A stretch of DNA of 64,000 nt from Liolophura sinensis (Eukaryota > Mollusca > Polyplacophora > Chitonida > Chitonidae): the NCBI RefSeq assembly GCF_032854445.1, contig NC_088295.1:24663385-24727384 (forward strand), written 5' to 3'. The translations under genes were made by a program, and so were the position numbers. Positions 35,521 through 49,900 of this stretch are shown here, one piece after another. The stretch's first letter is position 1, and every line of letters starts with the position of its first letter. A model generated the notes under the pieces. That model made no database searches and was not told the origin of the DNA. It worked only from the letters and a program-made list of their open reading frames with translations.

Positions 35521-38142
35521 TAGAGTTTACTGGAAACATTGGACTCTATATACTTTTACAGCTGGTCTGTTGACCCAAGTATGCTGAAGTTTGTATTTTC
35601 CTCTTGAATAGTTATATATTTTGTTTATGCTTGAGATTTTATTATTGAGTTGACATTTGGTGCCAGTTTGTACGTCTACATTCTATACATGCAGCCTCCA
35701 TGTACTTACTAAGGAAATTGTTCCTGTATTAGTTTTTCTGGTGAATGTGATGTGTACATATAGGTTTACCCATAAGAACAGCGTTGACTGTGGGAACAGA
35801 ATGTCCAAATTAGTACACGTTTATATGACAGATGTTTATGATGTACAGTCATGATGATCTTACAACATAATTTCATGCTGAGCACAACATTCTGTGTACA
35901 ATACAGTTTTCATATAGTTTCACAAGGGGATCTTAAGCCTAAGTTAACTATGAATCACTTAGATCACAATCGTAGCTGTAATTTACAGTTGACACTCTCT
36001 CGCACAAAGGAATTGTAAGTTATGGTAGTTATAATTCACAATCAAAAATTACAATCGCGGTTGACCCTGTTGTAAATAATTTATATGAATATATGCCTTA
36101 TATGTAGCTTTAGGTTAACTATCAGGTAGTAATTTTCGACTTGGTTAGCAAAGATGTGCAATTTAATTAAAAAAAAATGATTAAAGAATATTTCAATAAG
36201 TTGTTATAATATAGAACTCTGTTGAAAATGAAGTGACGAAAAAGTTATTGACTGGTACATTTTCCATTTCCCCAGACCACAGCATCCGATCTGGGGCATG
36301 ATCACGATCATAACTAAGAAAAATTACTGTCTTCTTGTAAGTCCTTTGTGGAAGCAGCATAACTTATTTTTACAAACTTAGTTGTAGGACTTACGTTTGA
36401 TTGTAGACACGATCAAGGGGGCCCTGATGCTCATTATGTTTGTAATTCAGGAATCATTCAGTAATGCAATTTTTAATTCATTTGTGTGTGTCTGCATGAT
36501 CATATATTCGTATGTTACTGGAAAGATTGTTTACTTGTGGCTGTAGAAATGCAGGCATGAATGCACACAGTGTATGTATGTTATGTTATAATTTGTTGGT
36601 AAATTTGCAATTGTGGCCGAATGATTGATGTTGATAACACTATTTGCAGCTTTGATGCTATGTTATGATGATCGTTGTATATAATAATACTGCGAGTGGG
36701 TTAACATGCAACTTTCACAACATCATACAAGTACATGTATACATGTATCCTCACACCACTCTTCACCAGGTACAGGCAGGAAACCTAGTTTTTAGACATT
36801 AGGATATCATAAATAATCAGGTGACAGTGGCACTCTGAACTGCAGTCAAAAAAACTGCTGTATTGTCTGTAGGGCGTCAGTGAGGTCACGCATGCCCAAC
36901 ATCAATGTGGCCCTGTGTAAGGTCCTTGGTGTCAACGCTCATTGAAACAGATTCAGATTCTGGGTTTGTTTTAGCTATGCAGTTAATAAACAGGAAATGA
37001 AGAACCACAAAATATGAACTGAAGCAGAGGTATACATGTACTCGATATGTATTCTGTGAAATTTAGTGCTTAAAAGAAGTGAACATTGTAGTTAATCATT
37101 GAAATTGGTACACAAAGTTGCCTAATGATGCACCCTGGCCTTACGTGGGAAGGTCTGCCAGCGACCTGTGGATGGTAGTGGGTTTCCCCAGGGTTCTGCC
37201 TGGCTTCCTCCCATCATAATGCTGGTCGCTGTCATATAAGTGAAATACTCCTTGAGTACGACAAAGAACACAAATCAAATAAATAAATATAGTGATGCAA
37301 CCCACCATATGTGTTGTGGGTGGTAGGCTACTTTTCCAGGCTGTGCTGACCCTCCCACTGTTCACTTTTCATTTACATTTCCTACAGTTTTAGGTTTGTG
37401 TGGAAAACAAACATTTTCAGCTGTGTAATGACCTACATGTACATGTGTGGATAGACTGCACAGTGACCTGGATTGGCAGGTTTAACTTGTGTATGTAGGA
37501 TAAGCTTTTAATACCATTGGGAAAGTTTGATTACTGCATGAGGTTTACATGGAGACATATTTCTACTGTTTCCTTCTCTGTTCTTGTTTTGTAGATGTGT
37601 GGAATAGGTGCTGAGATGTGATCAATAATGTGAGCATTGGTACCCACACTTCCTAAAAGAAGTCCACCCTCAACCCAAGGGCTGCAGGCATGTGACAGAC
37701 GATGGGAGCATAACAAGCATGCATACATGTACATGAAGAGTTGTCACTTACGTGTATGTGTAGTCCTCTTCAAAGTGCAATAGCGACCAACTTTGCTGGA
37801 CAAGGCATTGAAACAAACGACCTCGGGAAGTTGTCAGTGTACATCTGATGTGTTTCATGATGAGATGCTTGGTGGCAAAATTTCACTCAGACATGTACAG
37901 CATTGTTGTAGAGAACACCGTTAACTTGTAGCATATTCCAGAGCAAAATGGGTTTATATGAAGTGGGATGATTAACCTTTTGTTGCAATCATTCTGAACA
38001 TTTTTTTTTAGTCAGTAGGAATATATGGATGATAGACAGTGCATACGAAGTATGTGAAATGTGATAGTTTTGTATTTTCATGTCTTTTTTTGTTTGTTTT
38101 TGTTTGTTTTACAATTCCTCTGAGAATTTTAACTGAATGCAG
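35521..38142 (+). other. Non-coding stretch upstream of the NDST start exon
   Basis: CpG-poor intronic sequence with no coding frame I can support. One SINE (37,133-37,292) is present. TACATGTA-like palindromes are frequent. Confidence 0.4.
37133..37292 (+). repeat. SINE family A, 5'-truncated
   Basis: Contains CCTTACGTGGGAAGGTCTGC, CAGCGACCTGTGGATGG, AATGCTGGTCGC, TATAAGTGAAATACTCCTTG and a CAAATCAAATAAATAAATA tail. No clean target-site duplication was seen. Confidence 0.85.
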
Positions 38143-38174
38143 TAGACCTGGTCAGTCTGATATTATTCTTGACC
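38143..38174 (+). other. NDST: 5' UTR part of the NDST start exon
   Basis: An AG at 38,141-38,142 (AACTGAATGCAG) lies 32 bases before the start codon and is preceded at some distance by a T-rich tract. It is a plausible acceptor joining upstream untranslated exons. An in-frame TTG ACC precedes the ATG but no upstream in-frame ATG exists, so 38,175 is the start. Confidence 0.4.
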
Positions 38175-41100
38175 ATGTTGTGCCGTAGAGAGTGTGCAAG
38201 ACTGAACAATTGGGTGTTTTCACTGTTCCATAAGCGTGCGACTTTTGGAAGGTGCACTATTAAGAAAGTGTTAATACTGGCATTGTTGGTGACAGTCTCC
38301 TCACTGGTTTTTCTGGCCTATTATGTGGTCAACTTCAGATTTAGTCTGGTGGAGAGACAGCCCCCAGTGCCCAGTGTAAAATGTAATGATCTGACACATC
38401 AGAGCAGGCTGTCTCGCACTGGGCCACGGGACCACTCCAGTAAAGCTGGACTTCGCATTGACAGTCGTGTCTTGGTCCTGGTAGAGACCCAGTATTCCCG
38501 TTTGGGCACTGAGATTATCCACACGCTAGAGGCCAACAGAATGAAGTACAAGGTAGAGCCTGTGGGCAAATCCCTACCCTACCTCACCCACGTTGACAAG
38601 GGCAAGTATGCTGTCATCATCTTTGAGAACCTCAATTCCTACGTGAACATGGACAAGTGGAATCGGCAGTTACTGGACAAGTACTGTAAGGATTATCGTG
38701 TGGGCATGGTAGCCTTTGTACCCTCGACGGACGACACAGTGATGTCAGTCACGCTGGATGATCTACAGCTCTCGCTACAGTTCAACCTGGCCATAAAGGA
38801 CTACATGTTGAATTCATATTCAGAAATCTGGCGATTGACTCGACCCGGGGAATTATTTGAAGGAGAAATACCAGGTGATGATTGGACAGTGTTCCACACC
38901 AATCATAGCACACATCAGCCGCTGGCATATGCTCGACGTAGAGAGCCAGATTTTGCAGACTCGCCAGTGAAGGATCATGGGATGTATGTGACAGCAGTAC
39001 AAGACTTGGGATTCCTAGACGACATTAACAGAGTCATCCTTGGGAACGGTTTCCGTTTCTGGTTGCATCGTCTCATTTTCTTGGACAGCCTGTCATTCCT
39101 GTCTCATGGAAGGTTAAGTGTGTCGCTGGATCGGTATGTGCAGATTGATGTGGATGATGTGTTTGTGGGACAGTCTGGCTTGAGAATGACTCCAGGTGAT
39201 GCGGAGGTAAATGTAGATACAGTGTACTACTCACTCATCCAGTTTGGAATACAGCATGTGAAGGGTTAAAATGTGATACATTTTATTATTGTACAATGCA
39301 TCTGTAGCACAGATGTACATGTAACTGATCAAACAAATATGATATGCCTTCATTTCTGATTATGTCAGTCAGATCATACATTTCATTGAATATACACATA
39401 CAGTGTTGTAACATCTTAGTGACATTATGCATTTAAATAATATTCTCCTCTGTTCAGAGAAAATTCCATTGATTTAATGGGTTGAAATGTCTAACATACA
39501 TAAAATTGGAGAAGGAGGTCAAGAGTTCAAAAGTAGGCAGCTGAATTGATTGTTTAACAATTACTGTTGAATATTCTTAGTAGGCGGCCATGGGGGCTGC
39601 AGTAGATAGCTGTTTGTAGCCTGCAACTCGCCTTTTTGAACACCCTGCTGTATATGACAAGATTTTGGGCTGTATCTGTTTCCACATATCCCTGGAGTCA
39701 AGGCGACACGTGCAGATGCGAAAATGTAAACAGAAAGGCACACAGTTTTGTTCTGACTTTTGTCATCTCATTATGACGGACATTGGAAAAAACAATTCAT
39801 GTCTCTAACTGATAAAAAGGTTGCCGTCAAAAAGGCAATTGTTATTCAAGAAGATATGAAAAAATCTGAGTGTAAAATAAAAAAGACAGAGGAGAAATTA
39901 CAATGAAGACAGTTAAATATATTGACATAAAAAATGCCACTATTTCTAAGTTTGAAAAATGTAGCTTTATAATAGGTGGAAAATATAAGTTACATCACAA
40001 TTGTAATGTGTCCTTTTTATGTGCTTTAGGCAATGGTTGCTTCACAAGAAAGATTACAACAGCACATCCGTGGCTTCCATTTCAATCTAGGCTTCTCCGG
40101 GAAGTTCTATCAGCGTGGCACTCCACTGGAAAATGCTGGAGACACCAGACTTTTAGGTGAGCCTGACTCTGTCCTTTTATACGATTTCATTAAAGATTTA
40201 TGTTTATGACAGTATTAGAAAAAAGCAAGTATGTTTCATATTGTTTAGTCTTTCACTGTGTCCTAAAGATGTTTATTTACCAGTGAGTTCACTTCAGTTT
40301 GGTAAAGTGTTTATTTTGGACCTTTTCCTTGTGAGAGTGCCTTGGTGAGCAAGTAATCACACACATGGATTTCTATCATTATGTGATACTCCAGCTCACT
40401 CTCCTAGCTGGTGAGAGCTTGTCTTGGTATCCATATTGTTTACTGAGGTAAGGTGTTAAAGTGAGATTTGACTGGCCTTCACAAAGGAAGCAGTTGACCA
40501 AGGTTTGCACATGAACTATACCGTACTATACATAGAAAAAGGAAGGAAAAAAAATTGAAAACCCTGCTGTGTTGTAGAGAATGTGAACAAATTGTGACAT
40601 CTAGATAGATATGTGAGTTGTGTGTGGTGGATTGGCATGAACTCTGCAATTATCAGCTTGAACAGCAAAAACTGCTTGAGCATCCGTTTCCATATTCAGG
40701 ATTACCTTGCTACTAAAGTGAACATTAAGGTTGCTCTCTGCCTGTATCAGGAATCATAATAAATGGCTTTGGCTGGCCAGTACCCTGCTGTGGCTAGCTC
40801 AGTTTTCTGCTCATTACCAGCCTTTAGTAGATCCTATCTCTGTGCCAAGATAAACCAGGAATAAGCCATGTATAGCTTTGTTTCCACCCACTGCATTTCT
40901 GCTGGACTTGTTTTCTACCAGCTAGGAACAGTTGTAATTTATCATAGTCGTATAATGGAGGAATGGATGAAAAAGTTGCCTGCTAATCGGTAATAACTGA
41001 GATGGTGTATTGAGAATGTCTGATCAGGCTAGTGAGCCATTCATCACTGCTGGGCTGGCAGCTCTTACTCTGCTGCTGTGCAACCAGATTTTCACTACAC

Positions 41101-44100
41101 AGCCTCTCTGACAAACCAGACCGCTCAGCCCACACAAGTATCTCCATTCTTGTGAAAGGGCAATATGTTTTATACACAGTCCAGTAAATCACCAGGAAAC
41201 ATATCGATATCACATACTTCTGATTCATGTTTGCCCATATACCACATGTGCAAAGGAAATAAAAATCATGTCTGGACTGCTCGCCATTGATGATTGTGTC
41301 AGGCACACTTTAGACAGTGTACATGTATTACTCTCTCATAATAACATACGTGTAGTAGGCTTTTTGTGCTGAGATATTCATCAATTTGCAACAGTGAGCA
41401 TGGGACTCACGCATACCCTAAATGACCTTGAATTACCTCCACAAAAGTGCATTTTTAGAGGAAATAAATGTCAAAAAATTTATATTTGGTGCAGAAACTT
41501 ACCGTTTTTCCAGTAGAATGTCATCCAATTTTCCAAGCAAATCTCAAAACACTTTTCTAAAAATAAATAGAACTCTCAGAATCGGGAATAGTGGGCAAGT
41601 TAGTCATGGACAAAATGTATGGTCATTTAGGGTATCTAAAATTCTCTGGATACAATACATACATGTATATCTGTTCCTCTGAAGTGGATTTAACTGTGCT
41701 TGTTGTCCATCTGCTTTTCTGATTTGGGTGCCATAAGCCTGTGTTAAGTCACATTCTGTTTTAAATGTCTTCTCTTGTTACCATCCTTACCCTCCAACAT
41801 ATCCCATTATCTCAAAATGATATTGTATACATGTGTGTGCCCTGCTGCATTCATACACTTACACTTGACAGACATGTACATCTGAATGTGAGCGCCCAGT
41901 GATGACCAGGAAGTTTGGTCCTTTGAGAAACTGACAAATTGAATGGTGTGCTAAGTGAAAACTGTATAAGGAATGGCAGTTCAGCATGTGGGATTGATTA
42001 TACCTGATGTAAGATTTTGGGGAATAAGGCAAACTCTATCTCCTGTTTACTGACAGCACTTCACAACCAGGTCTTCTCTCTGCTTTATACCATCCTTTGA
42101 TGTAGATATCGGTTTAGCTATACTGTTACTTCACCTGGGACAAGCGAACTGCTCTATCAGTTTAGCCTGTCTGTAAATCTCGTTTTCTCTGCTGTTAATT
42201 ATCTGTCAGTTTTTATGAGTACACTGTGTAGATGTTGTTACTGTGTTTGTATGCATTCTGTGAGCCCACCATTTCATCTATCATGCCTCTAGTGAATTGC
42301 CATATACCCTGACATATATCCTTACCTATTTACTCTCTGGTTTGTGGTTGCGTATGACGTGACTGCTCATAGGAATGTGTGTACACACATGGTTTTTAAG
42401 TTGGTCTGAAAGTATGTGTAATCACCAGGCATCTGGGGTAATACAAGTAGATAACAAAATTCTTATGTTTGTGTTCTTGTACATTGTAGCTATTAATGTA
42501 GGGACTCATTTTAATTACCACTGGCAAAAAAAAACAAAAAACAAAAACACATACCAGGTATCCTTTAAATAAGAAAAAAGCTAATATTAAAAAGCAAATG
42601 TAAGTGGGAAAGGCTGTACAATTATAACTGTGAAGAGCACTCCATGCACAGCCATGTGTTCCCACTTCATCCTTGTGTCAAGATATGTTGAATGTAAGGT
42701 TTAACTTTTTTTTATGGCTTGGTTGTGGAAAACCCCACAGGATCTGCATGGTTTCCTCCCTCCTTAATGCTGGCAACCATTGTACTTGTATAAGTGAAAT
42801 AATATTATGAAATGAATAAATCTTTATGTCAGTGGTGAATCATGTCAGCAGGTGATGTTTTAACAGGTTAGAAAATAATGTAGTAATTTTTTTCTCCTTT
42901 TGTTAGTAATACAGTGTATAAATGTGAAATAATACTCAACTTGTATCTACATGTACTGTACAGTTTGATACTTAGAAGTCACATGTGCTAGGACTATGGA
43001 TGGTTGACTGTTGAGTCACATAACATCAACATATACTTTATATACTTGTATATTGCATATTCCTGTCCCATTTGCTTTCCTGTGACCAGCCTGGCATGTA
43101 AATGTAGTTGCTTACGCCTTTATAGAAGATCTTTTGTATAATAAAATATTTTACAATACATATTGTTTACATACAGTATATGTATGTGTGTATGTCATAC
43201 CTGTATACATGTAAGTAGGTGCATTGATTAGCACTCACCACTCCCAGCTTTGTAAAGGTTTCATAACTTGCTATACATCAGGCACGAAGAGTACATGTAT
43301 GTGATAATCTATCCCACATCAGACAAAATACCCTGCTTTTCATTGGAGAGCAACAGTCACCAGCATTGGGAACATGTATTTACATGTACATGTATTTTCA
43401 TATTGGTCAAATATATCCTTTGACCAGGTCATCTTCCTTTCTCACCCCGGCAATGATGCCTTTCGCTGAATTGATGGGTCTCTTTTGCTGGATAATTTCG
43501 TTGCACATCTGCTTAGTGACAAAATCTGCATATATTTGTCAAATTCAGTAAATCTCATTCTCTCATAGAGCTTGACAACCTTAATTTGCTGAACCGTATA
43601 TTCTGTATCCTGTCATTGAATAACAGTGTAACTATTAGTGGCAGTGGGAGGCTGTGTAACTTAATGGAAGGTATAATAATTTACACATATGCATGTACAT
43701 GTGTACATCATCATGTATGTGTAGGGTCGATCCTTGTTTTTGACTTTAGTAGGTTTTCTTCTGAAACTGTTTTGTGCCATTGCACAGTGTGTGCATATGT
43801 GTATTGTCTTGATGAACGTTAGATTGAACATCATCCCTGCTGCAAATGTTCTCATGTGTATATTACATGAACACGTATGTGTATGAAAACACTGTATGTG
43901 GTGTATCCAATACAATTTCACATGGTCATAAAAATGTACGTTCTAATTTTCCTAAATTGGGAAGTGTACTTTATAATTTTATTTGCTTGTAACTGTATGC
44001 CATGAAATGCATAAACATGTAGATGAAATGTCACACTTAAATCTTATGCAAAGCTTCTTTAGTGTGTGGCTGTGCATATTTATTGTTAGATCAGCTGTAG

Positions 44101-46924
44101 GAGAGGCCCACAGGCGTGTATGATCAGGTAAGCCATCTTCACTCTTACCTCAGAGAGGTGGGACTCTATGGGCAAGGCTCCACTCCAGGTTGGTCAGGTT
44201 ATATAAGACATCAGCATTTTAGGGAACTGAAAACATCATTGTCAGAGCCATAATATCCTGTGCCACATCAACTTGTTGCATGTAGAATTATCTTTGAATA
44301 TGTTCCTAACTTGCTTGTGGGAATGCAGCAACTGAAAAATTACTAACAAAAAACTGTGACAATAACTCTCAGTAAGCTTTTTGTTTCCTGTAATTGGAAT
44401 TTCACTGTTGATCGTGCGCGGCTATTAATAGATGCTTGTGATCTTCTTACCTCTGTCCTCTGCTGTGTTTCAGGAGTAATGCATTAGCATGGGAATAACA
44501 ATAGTTGGCTTGGCAAAGTACATACATTGCACCCACCTGTCATTCTCTGTCTTAAGTAGGTTATAAAACATGGCGAAGGGCAGGTAACTACCTGTAGGTA
44601 TCATGCATTCATGTGATTACCAGAACATGTTGCAGTGCTGAAGTTCCTAATCTATTCTAAGCTTTGACAGCCTGAAGAGCAAATAACGAAGAAAACACTA
44701 ACATGAATTATATGTCAGAGTAAGACTGTTGAGCATTGTCCAGGAAAGTAGTTTTGATTTATTGTTTTTAGAATTTTTTCAACTGAGTAAGATGCATTTG
44801 AAACATTGGTTTCCAGTATGACCTTTTCCAATCACATTGTGACACACAATGTTTAACTATTCAGAAGACATATTCATATAGATCTTTGAATGCATTTGTC
44901 ACATAAACCTTCAACTATTTCAAGCAAGAGACATTTAGGTGATACCCATTGGATCATTTACTTGGTTAAAATTCTAAATATAAAGGAAATGAGACTATTT
45001 TCCTAGGCAATTTTGAGAGGCCTTTCATCTGATATATACTGAAACAAAGTTTCTTTTCTTTTAAGGCACATAAAATATTGTTATGGTGATTTGAAATCCA
45101 TTTATCCCTTCTCAAGTGGATTTGGAATGGTGTTAAAAATGAGAAATGTATCAAGTCTACATTTGAAATTTATCCCTTGTTGTTTTGCAGAACTGAAGGA
45201 TAAATTTTGGTGGTTTTGCCACATGTGGCGTCATGAACAACCACACAAATTTACCCAGTCCGCCAAGTTGGAGCGGTCCCTACTGCAGAACTACCAGTTT
45301 GCCAAGGTAACTGATGTGTGGACCAGACATGTACTACACAGATATTGTTAGACCTGTACATGTATGAATCAAGATCTACGTTTGCAGACATAACTGCCTG
45401 GTGTTCTCAGAAGTGGTAGGGTTATATTGGAATGGAGCATGGAGATTTCTCAAAGAACTCTTACACACAACTGTCTTCTCAGTCTTTGTTTTGTGGTCAT
45501 GAACATTTTGGTGAAGCATTTTCAAACTAACTGTAATTTCTTAAAACTGAAAATCTAGGTGCATTTTGTCTCATTGAGCTGCATTTATGAAGAAATGCAG
45601 AAGCATGTGCTATGATTATGAAGATGTAGGGTAAATGTAGTAAAAGTTGGTTGTTCTCCATATTTGATAATTCTGGATGAGTAATGCAGTTATTTCTTGT
45701 TGTTATCAACTCCATGCTCTTCACTTCATTGCTTCCTATGACACTCAGGTAAGACATTATTTATATGGAGGTGTAATCTGGAGCAACCAGGTGAGTTGAC
45801 GGTAGGTGTATTCCTCGATGACAGAGTTACCCCCTCTTCCCATTTCTTCTTGCCAGCTGGATGGGTTGTCTGCACTTGGAAGGTCTGCATCTTTTATAAT
45901 GATTATCTGATGGCCATTTCTTATTGCGCAGAACTCCAGAAGCATTTTCACTGGTTTGACCACACATGGAGCCATGTACAGCCTCATTTAATAGGGAACA
46001 GCTCTCTATTGATGGAGGATATGAGAATCAATGCTAACTTTGCTAAGGTATATAATCCTATTTGTTTTGTATTATTGCTTCCAAATTAACATTGGTTGAT
46101 GCACAGATATCAAATTGTGGCTACTCATGGACATATTAACATTTTAATGCTTTAATCAGTTGCCATGTATTCTGTAAAATGTAAAATATAATTTACCAAC
46201 TTACAGTACTGTTTGAATTTGGAAAATCTGATAATCAACTAATGGGTACAGTAACAGTGCTATTTCAGTATTTGGGGTATATGATTCAAGGCAAATGAGA
46301 TATAATTTACCAGGTTTCGGTACTATAGGAATTTGAAAAATCTGATACTGTAATTGTTCAACCTTTACGCATGTTTGAAAGGTGTTCATTCAAGCATATT
46401 CTGAATGTATTTTTCTGAGTTGACTAATAAAATATATACTTTTTGTAAAGCCCTGAACCTGGACAACCAAAGTACTTTTGTCTCCAAAATCAATTTGAAA
46501 ATGTGCATAATTTACACTAGAAGTTGCTCTTTTATATGCGAAAAGGTCGAGGAAATAGGGCAATCAGCTAATGAGTACAGCAGAATTGCTGTCTCAGTAT
46601 TTGAGGTGTATGATTCAAGGAAAACGAGAAAGTAATATTTTGCGAAAACAAGTCATGCTTAATGAATTATGTAAAGGTAAGTAGACGTTTGCCAACAAAA
46701 CTCATTGTTGTTCAGGTATTGGTATTCATGTTCATAGAATGATTTCAGTGTAGTGTCATGTAGCAGCTCAAATCTTGTATTTTAGTCATGTAACCAATGA
46801 TCCGTTTAAGTCAAGTAACTGGTTTCTCCCACTGTAATGCTGTGTTTTGTTATATATGTAAAATATCCCTGAGTATGTCTTTAAAATACCAATCAAATCA
46901 ATTCATCATTCAAACCAATACATG

Positions 46925-46982
<58 letters not shown>

Positions 46983-49900
46983 GTATGTAGTGTGTGTGTG
47001 TGTGTGTGTTGATTTGATTGGTATTTTAAGACACTCACAATCAATAATATGGATATCCAGATAACAAAGTTTTCATAGGTACATACAAATCAATAATATA
47101 CCTTTCTTCTTCTCATAAATTATATGTCGTGCCATTGATGTATTGTGTACAGGACTGGGACCTGCCAGTGGATAACCAGTATGCCATTGCCCCGCATCAT
47201 TCAGGCGTTTACCCAGTCCATGAGCCTCTGTATGAGGCATGGAAAAAGGTGTGGAATATCCGAGTGACCAGCACAGAGGAATACCTCCACCTGCGCCCAG
47301 CTCGCCGGCGACAGGGCTTTATACACAAGGGCATAATGGTACGTGATGTAATCTGCATGTTGTACTATACATGTACATCTGTGCTGATAGCTGTTTATAT
47401 GTGTGAAGATTCAACAGATTTCTGTTATGTTTTTTTCAGCGTTATTATCTAAGGGAATTGTGTTTTACATGTGATTAAACTTGTGTTTTATAGGTTCTAC
47501 CTCGTCAAACCTGTGGTCTTTTTACTCACACTGTTTTCCTGGACAAGTATCCTGGTGGTCGAGAGAGACTGGATGACAGCATCAGGGGCGGAGAACTCTT
47601 CCAGACATTTCTCAGTAACCCTGTAAGTTTTCACATCTTTATGCAAATAATAAGATTAATAACATTCGGTTTTTTTGATGCATGTACATCTGTTGCATGA
47701 TGAATGCCATATTAATTCTGCTCCCACACTATTCCCTGTTTGTTTTCTGTTCAGATCAATATCTTCATGACCCATATGCCAAATTATGGCAGTGACAGGC
47801 TGGCATTGTACACGTTTGAGAGTGTTGTCAAGTTCATAAAGTGTTGGACAAACCTTCGACTGCTGTCTGTCTCGCCATTAGAACTTGCCAAAAAGTACTT
47901 CAACATGTACCCTGAGGAGGAGGACCCAGTCTGGCAGGTGAGTGGTCCTACACTCTCTGCATTTCACACAATCCCACTCAGCCTTGTGGGCTCCAGAGTT
48001 TGTGCCATGATTTGCACTGTTACATCTTCATTTAATCAAGCTAGTGATGTTCATAGCACTGCTTGTTGCTTTATAATGTTGTGTCAAAGAAAAAATAAGA
48101 TCCAAATGTACAAGCAACAGACAATCAATGATTGGCTGAAAATTCCCCAGCAGAAGTTCACGGGACGCAATGCCATTGGCTGTCAAAAGAGTAGGTTTCT
48201 GAAGTCTTTTATAGGTACAGTGAAAGAAGGGTGATTATGAATCCTATCTTGCTGGTGGGAAGAGGGCACAGTTGTGGCTCAGTATCCTGCTGACACTCCC
48301 TACATCCCCACACAATGTTCCCTGTATCACCCTGCTGGCTCAAGAGTTTATACCATGCTCAGTACATGTGTGTGTTAGTATCCCCTGATAGTCCCTACAT
48401 TCTCACACAATGTTCCCTGTATCACCCTGCTGGCTGAAGAGTTTATACCATGCTCAGTACATGTGTGTGTTTGTATCCCCTGATAGTCCCTACAGTCTCA
48501 CACAATGTTCCCTGTATCACCCTGCTGGCTCCACAGTTTAAACCATGCTCAGTACATCTGTGCGTTAGTATCCTGCTGACAGCTCCCACATTCCCACACA
48601 ATTTTTATGTGCAGGAATTTATGAACTTGACAATTCCCCACACAATTTTCCCTGTATCATCCTGCAAGGCCCCAGAGTTTAAACCATGCTCAGTACATCT
48701 GTGAGCTAGCATCCTGGTGATAGTCCCCATATTCCCACACAATGTTCCATGTATCATCCTGCTGGCTGAAGAGTTTAAACCATGTTCAGTACATCTATGG
48801 GTTAGTATACTGCTGATAGTCCCCACATTCCCACACAATGTTCCATGTATCACCCTGCTGACTCAAGAGTTTAAACCATGTTCAGTACATCTATGGGTTA
48901 GTAAACTGCTGATAGTCCCCACATTCCCACACAATGTTCCATGTATCACCCTGCTGACTCAAGAGTTTAAACCATGTTCAGTACATCTATGGGTTAGTAA
49001 ACTGTTGATAGTCCCTACATTCCCACTCAATGTTCCATGTATTATCCTGCTGGCTCAAGAGTTTAAACCATGTTCAGTACATCTATGGGTTAGTAAACTG
49101 CTGATAGTCCCCACATTCCCACACAATGTTCCATGTATCACCCTGCTGACTCAAGAGTTTATACCATGCTCTGTACATGTGTGTGTTTGTATCCCCTGAT
49201 AGTCCCCACATTCTCACACAATGTTCCCTGTATCACCCTGCTGGCTCAAGAGTTTAAACCATGTTCAGTACATATATGGGTTAGTAAACTGCTGATAGTC
49301 CCCACATTCCCACACAATGTTCCATGTATCATCCTGCTGGCTCAAGAGTTTATACCATGCTCTGTACATGTGTGTGTTTGTATCCCCTGATAGTCCCTAC
49401 ATTCTCACACAATGTTCCCTGTATCACCCTGCTGGCTCAAGAGTTCAAACCATGTTCAGTACATCTGTGGGTTAGTATCCTGCTGACAATTCCCACATTC
49501 CCACACAATTTTTATGTGCGGGAATTTATGAACTTGACAATTCCCCAAACAATTTTCCCTGTATCATCCTGCAGGCCCCAGAGTTTAAACCATGCTCAGT
49601 ACATCTGTGGGCTAGCATCCTGCTGACAGTCCCCATATTCCCACACAATGTTCCATGTATCACCCTGCTGACTCAAGAGTTTAAACCATGCTGAGTACAT
49701 CTGTAGGTTAGTAAACTGCTGATAGTCCCCATATTCCCACACAATGTTCCATGTATCATCCTGCTGGCTCAAGAGCTTAAACCATGTTCAGTACATCTAT
49801 GGGTTAGTATACTGCTGAAAGTTCCCACATTCCCACACAATGTTCCATGTATCACCCTGTTGACTCTAGAGTTTAAACCATCTATGGGTTAGTAAACTGT

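Larger units (their letters stand above)
40157..45190 (+). other. NDST intron 2 (5 kb)
   Basis: Phase-1 intron before the alternative exon pair. It contains a repeat copy at 41,443-41,630 shared with 55,965-56,310 and a diverged SINE at 42,712-42,830. No coding exon is seen. The length leaves room for splicing control elements, none of which I can identify. Confidence 0.55.
46048..47152 (+). other. NDST intron after exon 3b, with microsatellites and SINE remnants
   Basis: Phase-0 intron. It holds a decayed SINE A 3' end (about 46,817-46,910), a (TA)n tract at about 46,931-46,980, a (TG)n tract at about 46,989-47,010, and GATTTGATTGGTATTTTAAG at 47,012-47,031, which reads as the tail of an oppositely oriented SINE A. 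Confidence 0.6.

Noticed and set aside
47740-48234. 164-codon frame taken as a separate protein
   Set aside because: Its first part is NDST exon 47,755-47,937, and the rest is intron read-through after the GTGAGT donor at 47,938.
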